From contig JAHBXR010000029.1 in NCBI GenBank assembly GCA_019636335.1, forward strand, positions 1 through 64,000: a DNA stretch of 64,000 nt. The letters run 5' to 3'. Origin of the DNA: Pirellulales bacterium (lineage in GTDB: Bacteria > Planctomycetota > Planctomycetia > Pirellulales > JAEUIK01). The notes beneath the pieces were generated by a model. The model was not told the origin of the DNA, ran no database searches, and was given only the letters and a program-made list of their open reading frames with translations. Numbering within the stretch: the first letter of the stretch is position 1; each line of letters opens with the position of its first letter. Shown here one piece after another: positions 26,916-36,168 of the stretch. The position numbers and the translations under genes are program-made.

Positions 26916-27899
26916 TTATTGCGCGGCCGACTTCGTGCCCATCGGCGAGGCCCCGATCAGCACGCCGTCGGGGAGGGGGCGCCCCGCGGTCGCGTAACCG
27001 GCGCGGTACAGCTCTTTCTTCAGCGTGCGATAGGCAGCGAAGCTGTCGGGATAGACCCACAGGGTGATGGTCGTGTCGCGGGGTCCGAAGCCCGCCAGTC
27101 CCAGGCGGAATTCACTCTGCCCGGCCAGCGCCTCGTCGAGCGTTTCGCCCATTCGCGGTGCGTTGGGAATCAACTGCCACTGCGTGACGCCGACGAGCGT
27201 CGCCTGTCCCGTGCTGCCGACGCGTTCGATCGTGTAGCGCATGGCGAAGCCGCCACGGGGGCCCACCGTGCCGACATAAGAATCGCTGTTGGCCAGCCTG
27301 CCTGCCTTCGATTGGAAGTCGGCCTTCACTTCCGCCACGAGTCGATCGACCGGGATATGCGTGATCCGTCCCCCCCGCAACTGCACGTGCAACTCCTGAC
27401 CATGCACCGTCTTGCTGATTGGCGTCGGATACGATTCGATCGTCTTCGTCTGCTTGATCGCCTGGGCGTCGACCTGATCGAGTTGCCGCTCGAGCTGATC
27501 GACATTCGCCTGCAGGCCTGCTAGTTCTCGGTTCAACGCCAGATCGGCCTGCGCCTGGCTATCGAGCTTCGCTTTGGCTTCGGCCAGGGCCTGTTCGCGG
27601 GCGGACTCCAGCAGGGCCAGACGCGATCGTTCGGCGAAGCGCATCGCCATCGTGGCGGTCAACTGCTCCGTCTCGGCCGCCAGACGCAGCACGTCTCCTT
27701 CGAGCTGAGCGGCGACGGCGGCAGGCGTTTCGAGATCGACGTCCGGCACCTCGACCTGGTCGTCGCGCGGATGCCGCACGCGCATCGCCACCACCATCAC
27801 CAGAATGATGACAATGCCCACCATGTTCGCCACGACGTCGAGAAACGAGTCGGTGCCGAAGTGTTCCTGCTCGGCCTGCTTCTTGGCCCGCTTTGCCAT
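26916..27899 (-). CDS. MotB/ExbD-like single-span membrane protein
   Basis: A 327-residue protein with one N-terminal membrane helix (about 17-39: TDSFLDVVANMVGIVIILVMVV) containing Asp21, the position of the proton-accepting Asp in MotB/TolR/ExbD. A coiled coil rich in Ala, Glu and Gln follows (about 60-150), then a periplasmic globular domain of unknown fold (VHGQELHVQLRGGRITHIPV, VGTVGPRGGFAMRYTIERV). No OmpA peptidoglycan-binding motif is seen. Start ATG complement at 27897-27899. It lies 41 bases downstream of the related gene 27941-30196 and is probably its partner. Confidence 0.75.
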   Translation of the reverse strand: MAKRAKKQAEQEHFGTDSFLDVVANMVGIVIILVMVVAMRVRHPRDDQVEVPDVDLETPAAVAAQLEGDVLRLAAETEQLTATMAMRFAERSRLALLESAREQALAEAKAKLDSQAQADLALNRELAGLQANVDQLERQLDQVDAQAIKQTKTIESYPTPISKTVHGQELHVQLRGGRITHIPVDRLVAEVKADFQSKAGRLANSDSYVGTVGPRGGFAMRYTIERVGSTGQATLVGVTQWQLIPNAPRMGETLDEALAGQSEFRLGLAGFGPRDTTITLWVYPDSFAAYRTLKKELYRAGYATAGRPLPDGVLIGASPMGTKSAAQ

Positions 27900-27940
27900 G
27901 GCTCGATTTGTCTCTCGTAGGGGTCGTCCGCGATGCGCCG

Positions 27941-30196
27941 TTAGCGCGGCGGGCTGGGGTTCGGGTTCAAGGCGACCGGGGCGGGGATCGCCTTCTCGCT
28001 GATGTCGAGCCCGCTGCCGGAAAGGAGGATCTTCAGATCCTCGGCGCGCCGCTGTCCATCGGGCATCACTTCGAGCTGCAGCACGGGATGCCAGTGCAGG
28101 TTCTTGCCGGCTATGCCCCAACTTTCCATGCGGCGCCAGATATGACTGACGAGCTGATCGACCGAGTCCTCGGTGAAGGTTCCCAAGGGAATCGGACGGC
28201 CATCGATCGAACGATTGTTCTCGGAAAGGACCTCGAGTTGGTTGGCCGAGCAACGCACGCGAATCGGTCGTGTGATGGCGACCGTTTCGGGCTTCTTCGT
28301 CGGCACGCCCCAGTTCTGACCGCGCTTGTCCGCCATGCTCCGCTTGGCCCCCACGTGCGCGGTCGCGGTGGGCATGCCCTGCTCTTCACTCATCGAAGGC
28401 TCGCCGCTGGCGCCACCCCCGCCGGGAGCACCCGCGCTCATCTGACCGGGCTGTCCCGCGGCGCCGCCACTCATGCTCGCGCCGCTGCCGCTGGCCGATC
28501 CCCCTGGCGAGCTCGCTCCGCCGGCCGAAGCGGTTTGCGTGGGAGTACCGCCGCCATACGACTGGCGCGGCGCGAAAGGGCTCTCGCGCTCGCCGCGATT
28601 CCCCTTGGCATTCACGCCGGGATAGTTCGAGCCGGTAGCGCCGCTGCCGCCACTCGCGCTGCCGCGGTTGGCGAGCGAGTTGCTCGAGCTCGTGCCCGGC
28701 ACGCCCCCCTCGTCACTCGCACTCTCAGCCAGTTGCCCTTGCATACCAGGTTGCCCGCTGGGGACACCGCTCATCCCATCGTTCGATCCAGGACGGCCAT
28801 TGCCGCCGCCGACGCCTTGACCGTTGCCGCCACGAGCGAATTGCTCGCCGAAGACACGATCCCCCTCTCCGCCGCCGGGCGCCCTACTACCTGCCATGCC
28901 GCCGGGACCGCCCCCGGTGCCTGGCACCATCGCCGAGCCATAGATCTCATTGAGATCGGCTGCGGTGGCGATTCCCCCCGGACCGCCACCGCGAGCCTCG
29001 GCGGGCAGCGACAACTCGTCGGGATAGCCCCCCTCTCCGCCGGTTCCACCATAACCGCCCCCCCCGGAACCTCGCCCGCCGAACGTACCGTCTCCGGCGC
29101 CGCCAGTGGCGCGACCATTGTCGGCGAACTCTTCTGAACCCTCTCCACCGCCGCGTTGGCCCCCGTAGGGATAACTGCGGGCCAAACCACGACCGCCGGG
29201 ACCTCGCGAGCCCAGTCCGTTGAGAAGGCCTTGTTCCACGCCCGTCGGGGGAGCAAAGCTCGGCCGGGTATCGCGGCCGTACGTGCGCGGCACGGCGACG
29301 GCAAGCTGCGCCAACTGCTGACGGGCACTATCCACGGCACGCTGCTCGATCTGAGCAAGCTGCACGTCGGGCGTGGGGAACGCCAGTTCCCAATCTTCCT
29401 CGACCAGTTCGTAACCGAACTCCGACTGCCACGACTTGAGCGACTGCAGCGCCACGTAGTACGCCACGATGCCGCTCGGCCGCACCAGGAGCAGTGGATA
29501 GGGCTCGCGTTCTTTCATGTCGGCGGGGGTCGTCGTCGCGAGATGCTCGCGCGCCGCCCGCAACGCCGCAGCCAGCGGGTTGCCGGGGCCGAGCGGGCCC
29601 TGAAAATCGGCCTCCGACAAACGCACCCCCTCGGGCTGCAGAATGATGGCGTCGGAGCGGCACTCGATGTAGATCGGACGCCGGTGCGTTTGATTGGGCC
29701 CTTCGTAGGGAATGATCGCGTAGGCCTGTTGGTTGACCGCCGCGGCTGCCCGCGCGTCGGCGAGGCGATCTTGCAGGTCGCGAGCGTGACGCCGCAATTG
29801 CTCGATCTTCGCTTGAGCTTCACCGCTTGCCCGATCGCGGGCGCCTCCCTGGGCGAGCTCGGCCAGCGTGGCGTCGATCTCGGCGATGCGATCGACCAGC
29901 GTGCGACTATGTTCTTCGACGTGCCCCAGTTCGAGTCGCCTCTTGCGCAGGTCTTCTTCCGTTTTGTCGCGTTGCACCTGCAAGTGATCGATGCGCAGCT
30001 CGAGCAACTCGCGTTCGGCGAGCCGATCGGCGACACTGGCTGTCTTCTCGGCGGCGACGTCGTCGTAGTGGGTCTCGAGCTGGCGGACGATGACCACCAG
30101 CACGAGGATCAGCGCCCCCATCGTGCAGAGCAGCGCATCGAGGAACGAAAAGAGCGAGAAGCCGGCGGCTTGCCGTGGTACGGCGGAACGTCTCAT
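27941..30196 (-). CDS. MotB/ExbD-like anchor with coiled coil and long Gly-rich region
   Basis: A 751-residue protein. The N-terminal helix (about 14-38: SLFSFLDALLCTMGALILVL) has Asp20 in the MotB/ExbD position. Residues about 45-160 form a coiled coil (AERELLELRIDHLQVQRDKTEEDL). A globular part (YIECRSDAIILQPEGVRLSE, YPLLLVRPSGIVAYYVAL) resembles that of the downstream protein. Residues about 330-620 are almost entirely Gly, Ser, Pro and Ala, a long disordered spacer. The last 120 residues are again folded (VRCSANQLEVLSENNRSIDG). The ATG at 30196 fits the short cytoplasmic N-terminus. No MotA/ExbB partner gene is adjacent. Confidence 0.75.
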   Translation of the reverse strand: MRRSAVPRQAAGFSLFSFLDALLCTMGALILVLVVIVRQLETHYDDVAAEKTASVADRLAERELLELRIDHLQVQRDKTEEDLRKRRLELGHVEEHSRTLVDRIAEIDATLAELAQGGARDRASGEAQAKIEQLRRHARDLQDRLADARAAAAVNQQAYAIIPYEGPNQTHRRPIYIECRSDAIILQPEGVRLSEADFQGPLGPGNPLAAALRAAREHLATTTPADMKEREPYPLLLVRPSGIVAYYVALQSLKSWQSEFGYELVEEDWELAFPTPDVQLAQIEQRAVDSARQQLAQLAVAVPRTYGRDTRPSFAPPTGVEQGLLNGLGSRGPGGRGLARSYPYGGQRGGGEGSEEFADNGRATGGAGDGTFGGRGSGGGGYGGTGGEGGYPDELSLPAEARGGGPGGIATAADLNEIYGSAMVPGTGGGPGGMAGSRAPGGGEGDRVFGEQFARGGNGQGVGGGNGRPGSNDGMSGVPSGQPGMQGQLAESASDEGGVPGTSSSNSLANRGSASGGSGATGSNYPGVNAKGNRGERESPFAPRQSYGGGTPTQTASAGGASSPGGSASGSGASMSGGAAGQPGQMSAGAPGGGGASGEPSMSEEQGMPTATAHVGAKRSMADKRGQNWGVPTKKPETVAITRPIRVRCSANQLEVLSENNRSIDGRPIPLGTFTEDSVDQLVSHIWRRMESWGIAGKNLHWHPVLQLEVMPDGQRRAEDLKILLSGSGLDISEKAIPAPVALNPNPSPPR

Positions 30197-30794
30197 GCGG
30201 CCAGGCTCTCTTCGCAACGCGACGGTGGATGCACGGAACCTCCAGCGCGGTCGGCGCATACCGGCCCCGCTGTTACCAGCAAAATCGGCGTAATCGACAA
30301 AGTTGATTGAATCAAAAGGCGGAATCCCCCTGCCCGGCGGAAATCGCGCGGGGGTGCGACACTCCCCAAGTGGGGGCTGCGCGGGGGCAAGAGATTAACC
30401 AAACCGCTAGGTCCGCGGAACGCGATTCACCGTGCGGTGACGAAATCGATTGCGGGCCGTTCGCAGCAAGTGCTTTGCTGCCAGCAGGTTGCCTCGCGGG
30501 CAATCGAAAGCTGGCAAAATTCACGCTAGCTTCATTTTTTTCTGCAACCGCCCGGGGGTGGCATCAGTAGTAAGGGTGTGAGGCGACCACATCCATCGCT
30601 TCACGCCGGTCGGAGCCACGGAGCGATTTGGGCTTTCCCCCCTGGAAAGCAGCTTGCCCCGCTGACGAATCAGCTCTTTTCCGACCAACGCGAGACGGGG
30701 TTCGGGCGAGTTACTTGCGTGGTGTGCGGACTTCCCCCACGGTCCAAGATTCACGCCGGGTAACAACTGGCCGTGCCCCGTCTTTGCATTGATA
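30197..30794. other. Gap of about 600 bases with no gene
   Basis: No frame here looks protein-coding. It holds the upstream region of the membrane protein pair. No known riboswitch or RNA motif was recognised. Confidence 0.45.
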
Positions 30795-30826
30795 GAGGCC
30801 GCCCGGCATCACTTGCCGGCGGCCTC
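30795..30826. terminator. GC-rich hairpin over the 3' end of the hydrolase gene
   Basis: gaggccgcccggc pairs with gccggcggcctc with one bulge. The minus-strand gene stop (30809) lies inside it. The plus-strand side is followed by ttcctttttc, the minus-strand side by no T-run, so its direction is unclear. Confidence 0.35.
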
Positions 30827-32950
30827 TTCCTTTTTCACTCCACGTCGCGGCGGCACCGCACGAATCTGCAACTGGTCGGCGGGCAATTTCAACGCCTCGA
30901 CCACGCCGCGCGGAAAATCCCAGCCGCTCGTGTCGTCTTGATAGATCATCACGCGCGAGCGCTCCGCCGCCATCGCCACGGCTTGCGGCATGTCGAAGTA
31001 CTTGAGCACGTTCAGCAGGTTGGTTCCTTGCTGGTGGCTCCGCGGCAACATCCACAGATCGAGACGCACGATGTCCGGTTCAAAGAGGGACGCATAGAGC
31101 GCGACGCCCGCCATGGCGCGCTCGCTCTGCAGCCAGAGCGGAGTGGCCTGAAAGGGTTCGACCGATCGCAAGGCATGTATCGCCCGGCGCACGTCCCAGA
31201 CCCGCATGCCGTCGAGCGTCTGCCCCAGCAGCATAAATCGCCGCGGGTTGTGCGTCTGCTTCTTCGGCTCCTGGCTCCATGCCGTGGGGCCGATTCCGCG
31301 CGGCGCGACGTAGGCCATCACCCAGGGAGAATTCGCGAACATCTGCCCCACGTTGGCAAATTCGGCGGGGGCCTGTCCCGTTGGCACTTCATCCTCGAGC
31401 TGCTCGGCGAAGGTCACGCGCATCGTTTGCAGCCACGTCTGCCAGGCCTCCTCATCGAGGACATTGAGCACCATCAGATCGGCCTTTTCCAAGCCGGCAC
31501 GATGGGCGACGTAAAGCCGCAAGCGCACGTGCTCCTGACTCGTGAAGTCGTACGCGGCGAAGCGCACCCCTTCGCGCTCGACGTCGAACGCTTTTTCAAG
31601 TTGGAGATCTCCCGCCTCGCTCGGCCAGCCGGCGAACGACTTCGCCAGCAGCGTTTCGCGCCACGCATCGCGCGATTGTTCCCACGTGGCCTGGTCCGCG
31701 GGCATGGTGATCTCGGCGGCCACCGGCACGAAGCTCTCGTCGAGCTTCGTGTTTCGTTCGTCGGCCGGCAGCTCGGCAAAGACCTTCAATTCCTCGGGCT
31801 CGAAGAACTTCACCGCCGCGTCGGTGATCAGCGTGTCGTCTTGCTTGAGCCAGTGGTTGAACCAGCGGAAGGCCGGCACTTGCAGGTCCTGCGTGTCCGA
31901 ATGAGGGCCAGGCGTAATCACGAGCCCCAACTTGTCGCTGGCCTTGTAGAGCGAGTAGATCCGCCGCACCTGGTTGTAGATGCGCATGACGCCGTCGAGC
32001 GGAAAGATGCTGTCCGAGTCGCTGTTTTCGATCAGAAGCGGACGAGGGGCCACGAGCGCCGCCACCTGCGCATAGTCCCAACGGTAGGTATTCACCACGA
32101 ACATGCAGTCGCAGTGCCCTTCGATGGCGCCGTCGACGACGTGGTTTTCGAGATCGGTGATGCCGGCCACCGGCGCCGCCACCTTGATGCGATCGTCGAG
32201 CGCGGCGATCCACCAGCTATAGGCTCCTCCGCCGGAGCGTCCCGTGGCGCCGATACGTGCGCCGTCGACCTCCTCGCGCGCTTGCAGGTAATCGAGCGCG
32301 CGAATCGAGTTCCAGGCCTCGACCCCCGCCGGCGTGTAGCCGCGCGCGTTCCACCACCAGCGTCCGTGCCGGTAGGTGCCGTGATGTTCGCCCTCGAGCT
32401 CGCCCAGTTGCAGCGTGTCGATCGTCAGGCAGACGTAGCCATGCCGGGCGAACCAGGCCCCGTGGTGCTGATAATGCACTTTGTTGCCATAGCTGACGCC
32501 GTTCTTCTTCACGCGGCCATGACCGCACAGGTAAAGGATCGCCGGCAACTTGCCGGCGCGCTGCTTGGGGAGGTAAAGATTGCCCGTCACATACAAACCG
32601 GGCAGCGACTGAAAATGGACCTTCTCGACGATGAAATCGTCTCGCTCGACCGTGCCCGTGGTCGCCGCCTGGAGGGAAGTGCGTTCCGGCAGCGGATCGA
32701 GCGAGAGCATCTCGAACAATTCTTGACGCAATCGCTCGCGGCGCGAGTGCCACTCGTCGAGCGTATCGACGCCCGCCAGGCAATTCGCGGACAGCTTTTC
32801 CGTCTCGGCGCGAAAGTAGTCGGCCAGCGCTGCATCGACGCGCGACGTATCGCGCGGCGCATCATCGGCCGTAGCCCAAGGGGCGATCGCCAACGCGACA
32901 AGCAGGCAAACGACGACGCGGAATCTTCCCACGAAATGGCGAGAACTCAT
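30809..32950 (-). CDS. Secreted alpha/beta hydrolase, acetylxylan-esterase / prolyl-oligopeptidase-like
   Basis: A 713-residue protein with signal peptide (MSSRHFVGRFRVVVCLLVALAIAPWATA). The catalytic domain (about 100-440) has LPAILYLCGHG (oxyanion strand), the nucleophile elbow GATGRSGGGAYSW with Ser239, APRPLLIENSDSDSIFPLDG (acid) and TPGPHSDTQ (His). The C-terminal part (about 450-713) repeats a second, less clear hydrolase-like fold (VMAYVAPRGIGPTAW). Planctomycetes carry many such secreted esterases for algal or plant polysaccharides. The substrate cannot be read from the sequence. The ATG at 32950 begins the signal peptide; the upstream open frame is not used. Confidence 0.82.
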   Translation of the reverse strand: MSSRHFVGRFRVVVCLLVALAIAPWATADDAPRDTSRVDAALADYFRAETEKLSANCLAGVDTLDEWHSRRERLRQELFEMLSLDPLPERTSLQAATTGTVERDDFIVEKVHFQSLPGLYVTGNLYLPKQRAGKLPAILYLCGHGRVKKNGVSYGNKVHYQHHGAWFARHGYVCLTIDTLQLGELEGEHHGTYRHGRWWWNARGYTPAGVEAWNSIRALDYLQAREEVDGARIGATGRSGGGAYSWWIAALDDRIKVAAPVAGITDLENHVVDGAIEGHCDCMFVVNTYRWDYAQVAALVAPRPLLIENSDSDSIFPLDGVMRIYNQVRRIYSLYKASDKLGLVITPGPHSDTQDLQVPAFRWFNHWLKQDDTLITDAAVKFFEPEELKVFAELPADERNTKLDESFVPVAAEITMPADQATWEQSRDAWRETLLAKSFAGWPSEAGDLQLEKAFDVEREGVRFAAYDFTSQEHVRLRLYVAHRAGLEKADLMVLNVLDEEAWQTWLQTMRVTFAEQLEDEVPTGQAPAEFANVGQMFANSPWVMAYVAPRGIGPTAWSQEPKKQTHNPRRFMLLGQTLDGMRVWDVRRAIHALRSVEPFQATPLWLQSERAMAGVALYASLFEPDIVRLDLWMLPRSHQQGTNLLNVLKYFDMPQAVAMAAERSRVMIYQDDTSGWDFPRGVVEALKLPADQLQIRAVPPRRGVKKEEAAGK

Positions 32951-33243
32951 TGAATCGGCTCGGCTGGCACGGAGATGTAACAATCGGGCGTTCCGCTCAG
33001 GAACCCACAAAGCTCCAATCGTGTACGCACCGCGGGCACGATGCAAGCACCGAATCGGCGCACACCGCGTGAACGTCACTCGGCGCAGCTTGCCGAGAGA
33101 GAAAAAAGCCGCTACTCGCGCGAGCGATCTTCGAGGATGGCGGCCTCATGAAACGAGCGACGCCGCCCGGACTTTTCAGCCGGACGGCGCCGCCGTGCGA
33201 GTGATGACCTGCACGATCATCGAACGATCTGGCCTTTGCTCAA

Positions 33244-33531
33244 CTACCAGCCGTAGCTGAAGCCGAACGAATAGCTCGGGCCACGGTTGTAGAAATTGGC
33301 CTGGCCTCCGTACGTGGGATACGCGGGGTACGGCACCGGGCGATAGGCGCGATAGCCATACACCGGCGGGCGCGGCGGCGCGCATCCCCGACCATACGCC
33401 GGCGGGCCGTAGTAGCTGCGGTGATGATGGTGGTGGTGCCAACCGTCGGCCAGGGCCGTACGGCCACCCGCGAAGACCAGCGCCGCCAAGACGATCGCCG
33501 GCAGAACGAGCCATTTCACGAACTTGCGCAT
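33244..33531 (-). CDS. Small secreted His/Tyr/Pro-rich protein
   Basis: A 95-residue protein with a clear signal peptide (MRKFVKWLVLPAIVLAALVFAGG...ALA). The mature part opens with ADGWHHHHHHRSYYGPP, a natural run of six histidines, and continues with Tyr/Pro/Gly-rich repeats (YGYRAYRPVPYPAYPTYGG). The start has an AGGAG box eight bases upstream, so expression is likely. Function unknown; metal binding by the His run is an inference. Confidence 0.8.
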   Translation of the reverse strand: MRKFVKWLVLPAIVLAALVFAGGRTALADGWHHHHHHRSYYGPPAYGRGCAPPRPPVYGYRAYRPVPYPAYPTYGGQANFYNRGPSYSFGFSYGW

Positions 33532-34101
33532 TCTCTCGTCTCCTATGCACGAGGACGGTCGGCTGCGGCGGCGGGGGGTGATACAGATGGTGGCCGCAGT
33601 CGTGTACCGTCCGACTCCCTACGTTCATAGAGTGCGTGCGAATGACTGCCGACGACGTTGTGCGCGTCTGCCGACGGTTCGCTTCGCCGAGCAACTCCGT
33701 GCGGGAAGAGAATGGCACGTCACGTGCCAATCGCACCGGGCGCGCGAGCGTGCGCGCGGAAGATGAAGCTGCAATGTATTTTGCGACAAGCGCGCGATTT
33801 TGCGCGCAAACCTGGTGCCTAGCGCGCAGCGCCGCACGCTCGCGACGCTTGTCATCGCTTGGATGACATCAGGCGCGCGAGTCGAACGCTTACGGCTGGG
33901 GTTCAGCACGTTCCGATAGAGACGATGTTGCCGATGATTTCGTTCCCATCGTCGCGCCAGGCGCGTGTCTCTAGGAAGCGGAGCGGAGAAGCAGGCCCGC
34001 CGTTACCAAAAAAAATCGCCGGCTTGGAGAAGTCCGCGATCTTCCGCCATCGCCTCTACTCCGAGCGGCGGGCCACCGCGCGAGTTCGGAACGGCGCGGT
34101 G
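33532..34101. other. Gap of about 570 bases upstream of the His-rich gene
   Basis: No supported gene. It is rich in gcgc runs and contains the 17-base palindrome at 33713-33729. The ORFs called here on both strands lack domains and start signals. Confidence 0.45.
33713..33729. promoter_or_regulatory. Perfect 17-base palindrome, operator candidate
   Basis: tggcacgt and acgtgcca flank a single C. The short symmetrical form is typical of a dimeric regulator site, not a terminator. It lies about 180 bases upstream of the His-rich secreted gene. No matching regulator is known. Confidence 0.4.
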
Positions 34102-34503
34102 CTAGCGTGCATAGGTGGCGAAGCAGTGGGGCGTCTCCCACAGCCGGCATTCGACGATGGGAAAGCCATGCTCGGCCGTGAAGTCGAAGATCAACTTGGC
34201 GATATTCTCCGCCGTGGGATTCGCGTCCATCAGAAACACCGGCTCCCCCTGCTGCTCGAACAGGGGCACGATCGGATCGTCGCGGCGCAGGATCATCCGG
34301 TGGTCGAGATTCTGATCGATCCACCCCGCCACTACCCGCTTGATGTCGGAGAAGTCGAGCACCATGCCCCGTTCGTCGAGCTCGGCCGACTCGAGCGCGA
34401 TGACGGCGCGGCCATTGTGCCCGTGCAGGTGCTTGCATTTGCCGTCGTAGTTCAGCAAGCGGTGGCCGTAGCAGAAGTCGATCTCGCGGGTAACGCGGAA
34501 CAT
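34102..34503 (-). CDS. queD: 6-carboxy-5,6,7,8-tetrahydropterin synthase
   Basis: A 133-residue enzyme of queuosine synthesis, making carboxytetrahydropterin from dihydroneopterin triphosphate. The zinc histidines are seen in CYGHRLLNYDGKCKHLHGHNG (His14, His27 and His29), with the catalytic Cys in GKCKH. VLDFSDIKRVV and NPTAENIAKLIF are family motifs. It lies 55 bases after queC on the same strand. Confidence 0.95.
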   Translation of the reverse strand: MFRVTREIDFCYGHRLLNYDGKCKHLHGHNGRAVIALESAELDERGMVLDFSDIKRVVAGWIDQNLDHRMILRRDDPIVPLFEQQGEPVFLMDANPTAENIAKLIFDFTAEHGFPIVECRLWETPHCFATYAR

Positions 34504-34558
34504 GGCGTGGTGATCCCTGTGGCTCGGCGGCGCCCGGCGGGGCTCGCGGGGTAGTTGG

Positions 34559-35236
34559 TTACTTCACCTGGGTGGCATAACGGGTCGGATCGGACATGCC
34601 CGCGGCGCGAAACGCCTCCTGGCGTTCCGCGCACTTGTTGCACTCGCCGCAGTGGTCGTCTCCCACCGGCGCGATGCAAGACAGGGTCAATTCGAGGGGC
34701 ATCCCCCGCCCCAGCAACATCACGTCGCGTTTGTGCAGATGCCCGAAGGGGCGGATCACCCGCAACGTCCCTTCGCCGGCAAGATTCAGCGCCGCCTCGA
34801 ACGTCGAGAAAAAGCGATCGCTCGCGTCGGCAAAGGGGTTCGACGAGAGCGGGGCGAGCGCCAGCTCGGGAATGCCCTGCAACTGGCACCAGAGCGCCGC
34901 CTTGATCACGAGCAGCGCATTGCGCCCCGGTAGGTAAACGGCCTCGTCCGGGGTCGAAGCGTCGGGAACCTGCTCTCCCGTGACGCTCCAGTGATTGCGA
35001 TACAGGTCGGCCACCGGCATCTCGAGCGTGACAAGCTCGGCCAGGGCGGGGGAGGCCAGGGCCGCGCAGAATCGTCGTGCCGCGCGCTCTTCGGCCGCCT
35101 CCCAATGGAGATGAGCCCGCACGTAGAACGGCTGGACCCGCTCCCCCCCGGCCAGCAGATGTCCTAGCAAGATGGCGCTATCGAGACCGCCGCTGAGCAA
35201 CAAGCCGACGTCGGCCGGGCGGGCTGGTTGCGTCAT
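34559..35236 (-). CDS. queC: 7-cyano-7-deazaguanine synthase
   Basis: A 225-residue ATP-dependent enzyme making preQ0. The PP-loop is VGLLLSGGLDSAILLGHLL; the C-terminal zinc site is CIAPVGDDHCGECNKC. YLPGRNALLVIKAALW and PFGHLHKRDVMLLG match the family, although the protein is more divergent than queD. ATG at 35236 has AGGAG directly upstream; the 20-codon upstream extension is not used. First gene of the queC-queD pair. Confidence 0.92.
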   Translation of the reverse strand: MTQPARPADVGLLLSGGLDSAILLGHLLAGGERVQPFYVRAHLHWEAAEERAARRFCAALASPALAELVTLEMPVADLYRNHWSVTGEQVPDASTPDEAVYLPGRNALLVIKAALWCQLQGIPELALAPLSSNPFADASDRFFSTFEAALNLAGEGTLRVIRPFGHLHKRDVMLLGRGMPLELTLSCIAPVGDDHCGECNKCAERQEAFRAAGMSDPTRYATQVK

Positions 35237-35760
35237 GCCGGACTCCTCGGAGCGTGGCGGGGGAAATCGGGGCGTTGGGCTATTGTAGGTCCTCAAACGC
35301 TGCTGGCGAGGCGTCTCCCGGTGCGGGGCGCCGGGTTCCGCTCGGGGCTAGGTCCTTGCCGCGGCGAGAGATACGGCGTGAGCACCGGCCCTGCTGGACT
35401 GGCAGTTTGGCCTTGCGTCCCCGTTTTTGCGCCGCTAGACTCCGCCGCCATTTCATTTGGAATCGGCCCATTCCGCGCGTACGGCATCCCCAGTGGGGCG
35501 CCGGCGCGTACCCGTCTTGGGCCGACCGCGTTCGCATGGAGTGTTGTGGCCAGCAGTTGTCGACTTCGCACCAAGGTCATCGGTAGAACTCGACTCGTGC
35601 GGCAGGTCCGGCATTGGACAAACACAATGGCCGCATAATCGGCACAACGACCTTCGGGGCTTGATCTTCGGCGTCGCAATTTTCTTGAACTGGAAAACGG
35701 TGCTTTTAGAATGGGGACTGAATGCCGTTTTCCCTCAACCCATTCGTCCAGAGGTGACTT
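35237..35760. other. Divergent gap between queC and the small secreted protein gene
   Basis: No gene is supported. Its right end carries the promoter at 35685-35712. The rest shows no recognisable structure. Confidence 0.45.
35685..35712 (+). promoter_or_regulatory. Sigma-70-type promoter upstream of 35761
   Basis: ttgaac (35685-35690) and tagaat (35707-35712) are spaced by 16 bases in an AT-rich patch that stands out from the GC-rich surroundings. The predicted start lies about 40 bases before the ATG. Confidence 0.55.
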
Positions 35761-36102
35761 ATGCGAGGTACGGCACTCGGTCTGTTCGTCGGTGCGGCGG
35801 CGGTGTGGACCGCGCTGGGGGCTCCGGGTGGCAATGCCGCCTGGGCGCAGCGCGATCCCTCGGGCCTGCACGCCAGCGAGCGAGAATTGATCGCCCTGAG
35901 CGCCACGGCCAGCGACAACGGCCAGCAGTTCGTCGTGATCGATCCACAGACCCGCGCGATGGGCGTCTACCACGTCGACGCCTCGTCGGGCACGATCAAG
36001 TTGAAGAGCGTGCGGAACTTGACCTGGGATCTGAACCTGCTGCAGTTCAACGGCACCAGCCCGTTGCCTGAAGAGGTTCGCACCATGGTCGAACCGCGAT
36101 AG
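35761..36102 (+). CDS. Small secreted protein of unknown function
   Basis: A 113-residue protein with signal peptide (MRGTALGLFVGAAAVWTALGAP...AWAQ). The mature domain includes SATASDNGQQFVVIDPQTRA, MGVYHVDASSGTIKLKSVRN and NLTWDLNLLQFNGTSPLPEE, which reads as a small beta domain. It is followed by the HTH/acidic-repeat gene after 66 bases. GAGGTGA upstream of the ATG is a strong ribosome site. No family with a known function was recognised. Confidence 0.72.
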   Translation: MRGTALGLFVGAAAVWTALGAPGGNAAWAQRDPSGLHASERELIALSATASDNGQQFVVIDPQTRAMGVYHVDASSGTIKLKSVRNLTWDLNLLQFNGTSPLPEEVRTMVEPR

Positions 36103-36168
36103 CAACAGAGAAGCACCGGCGACGCGTTCGCCAGTGAGCCGCCCAGCGCGGCAGGTCCCGGAGTTCCT

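Noticed and set aside
30773..32953. 726-residue plus-strand frame opposite the hydrolase
   Set aside because: Shadow of the minus-strand alpha/beta hydrolase, which has signal peptide and catalytic motifs.
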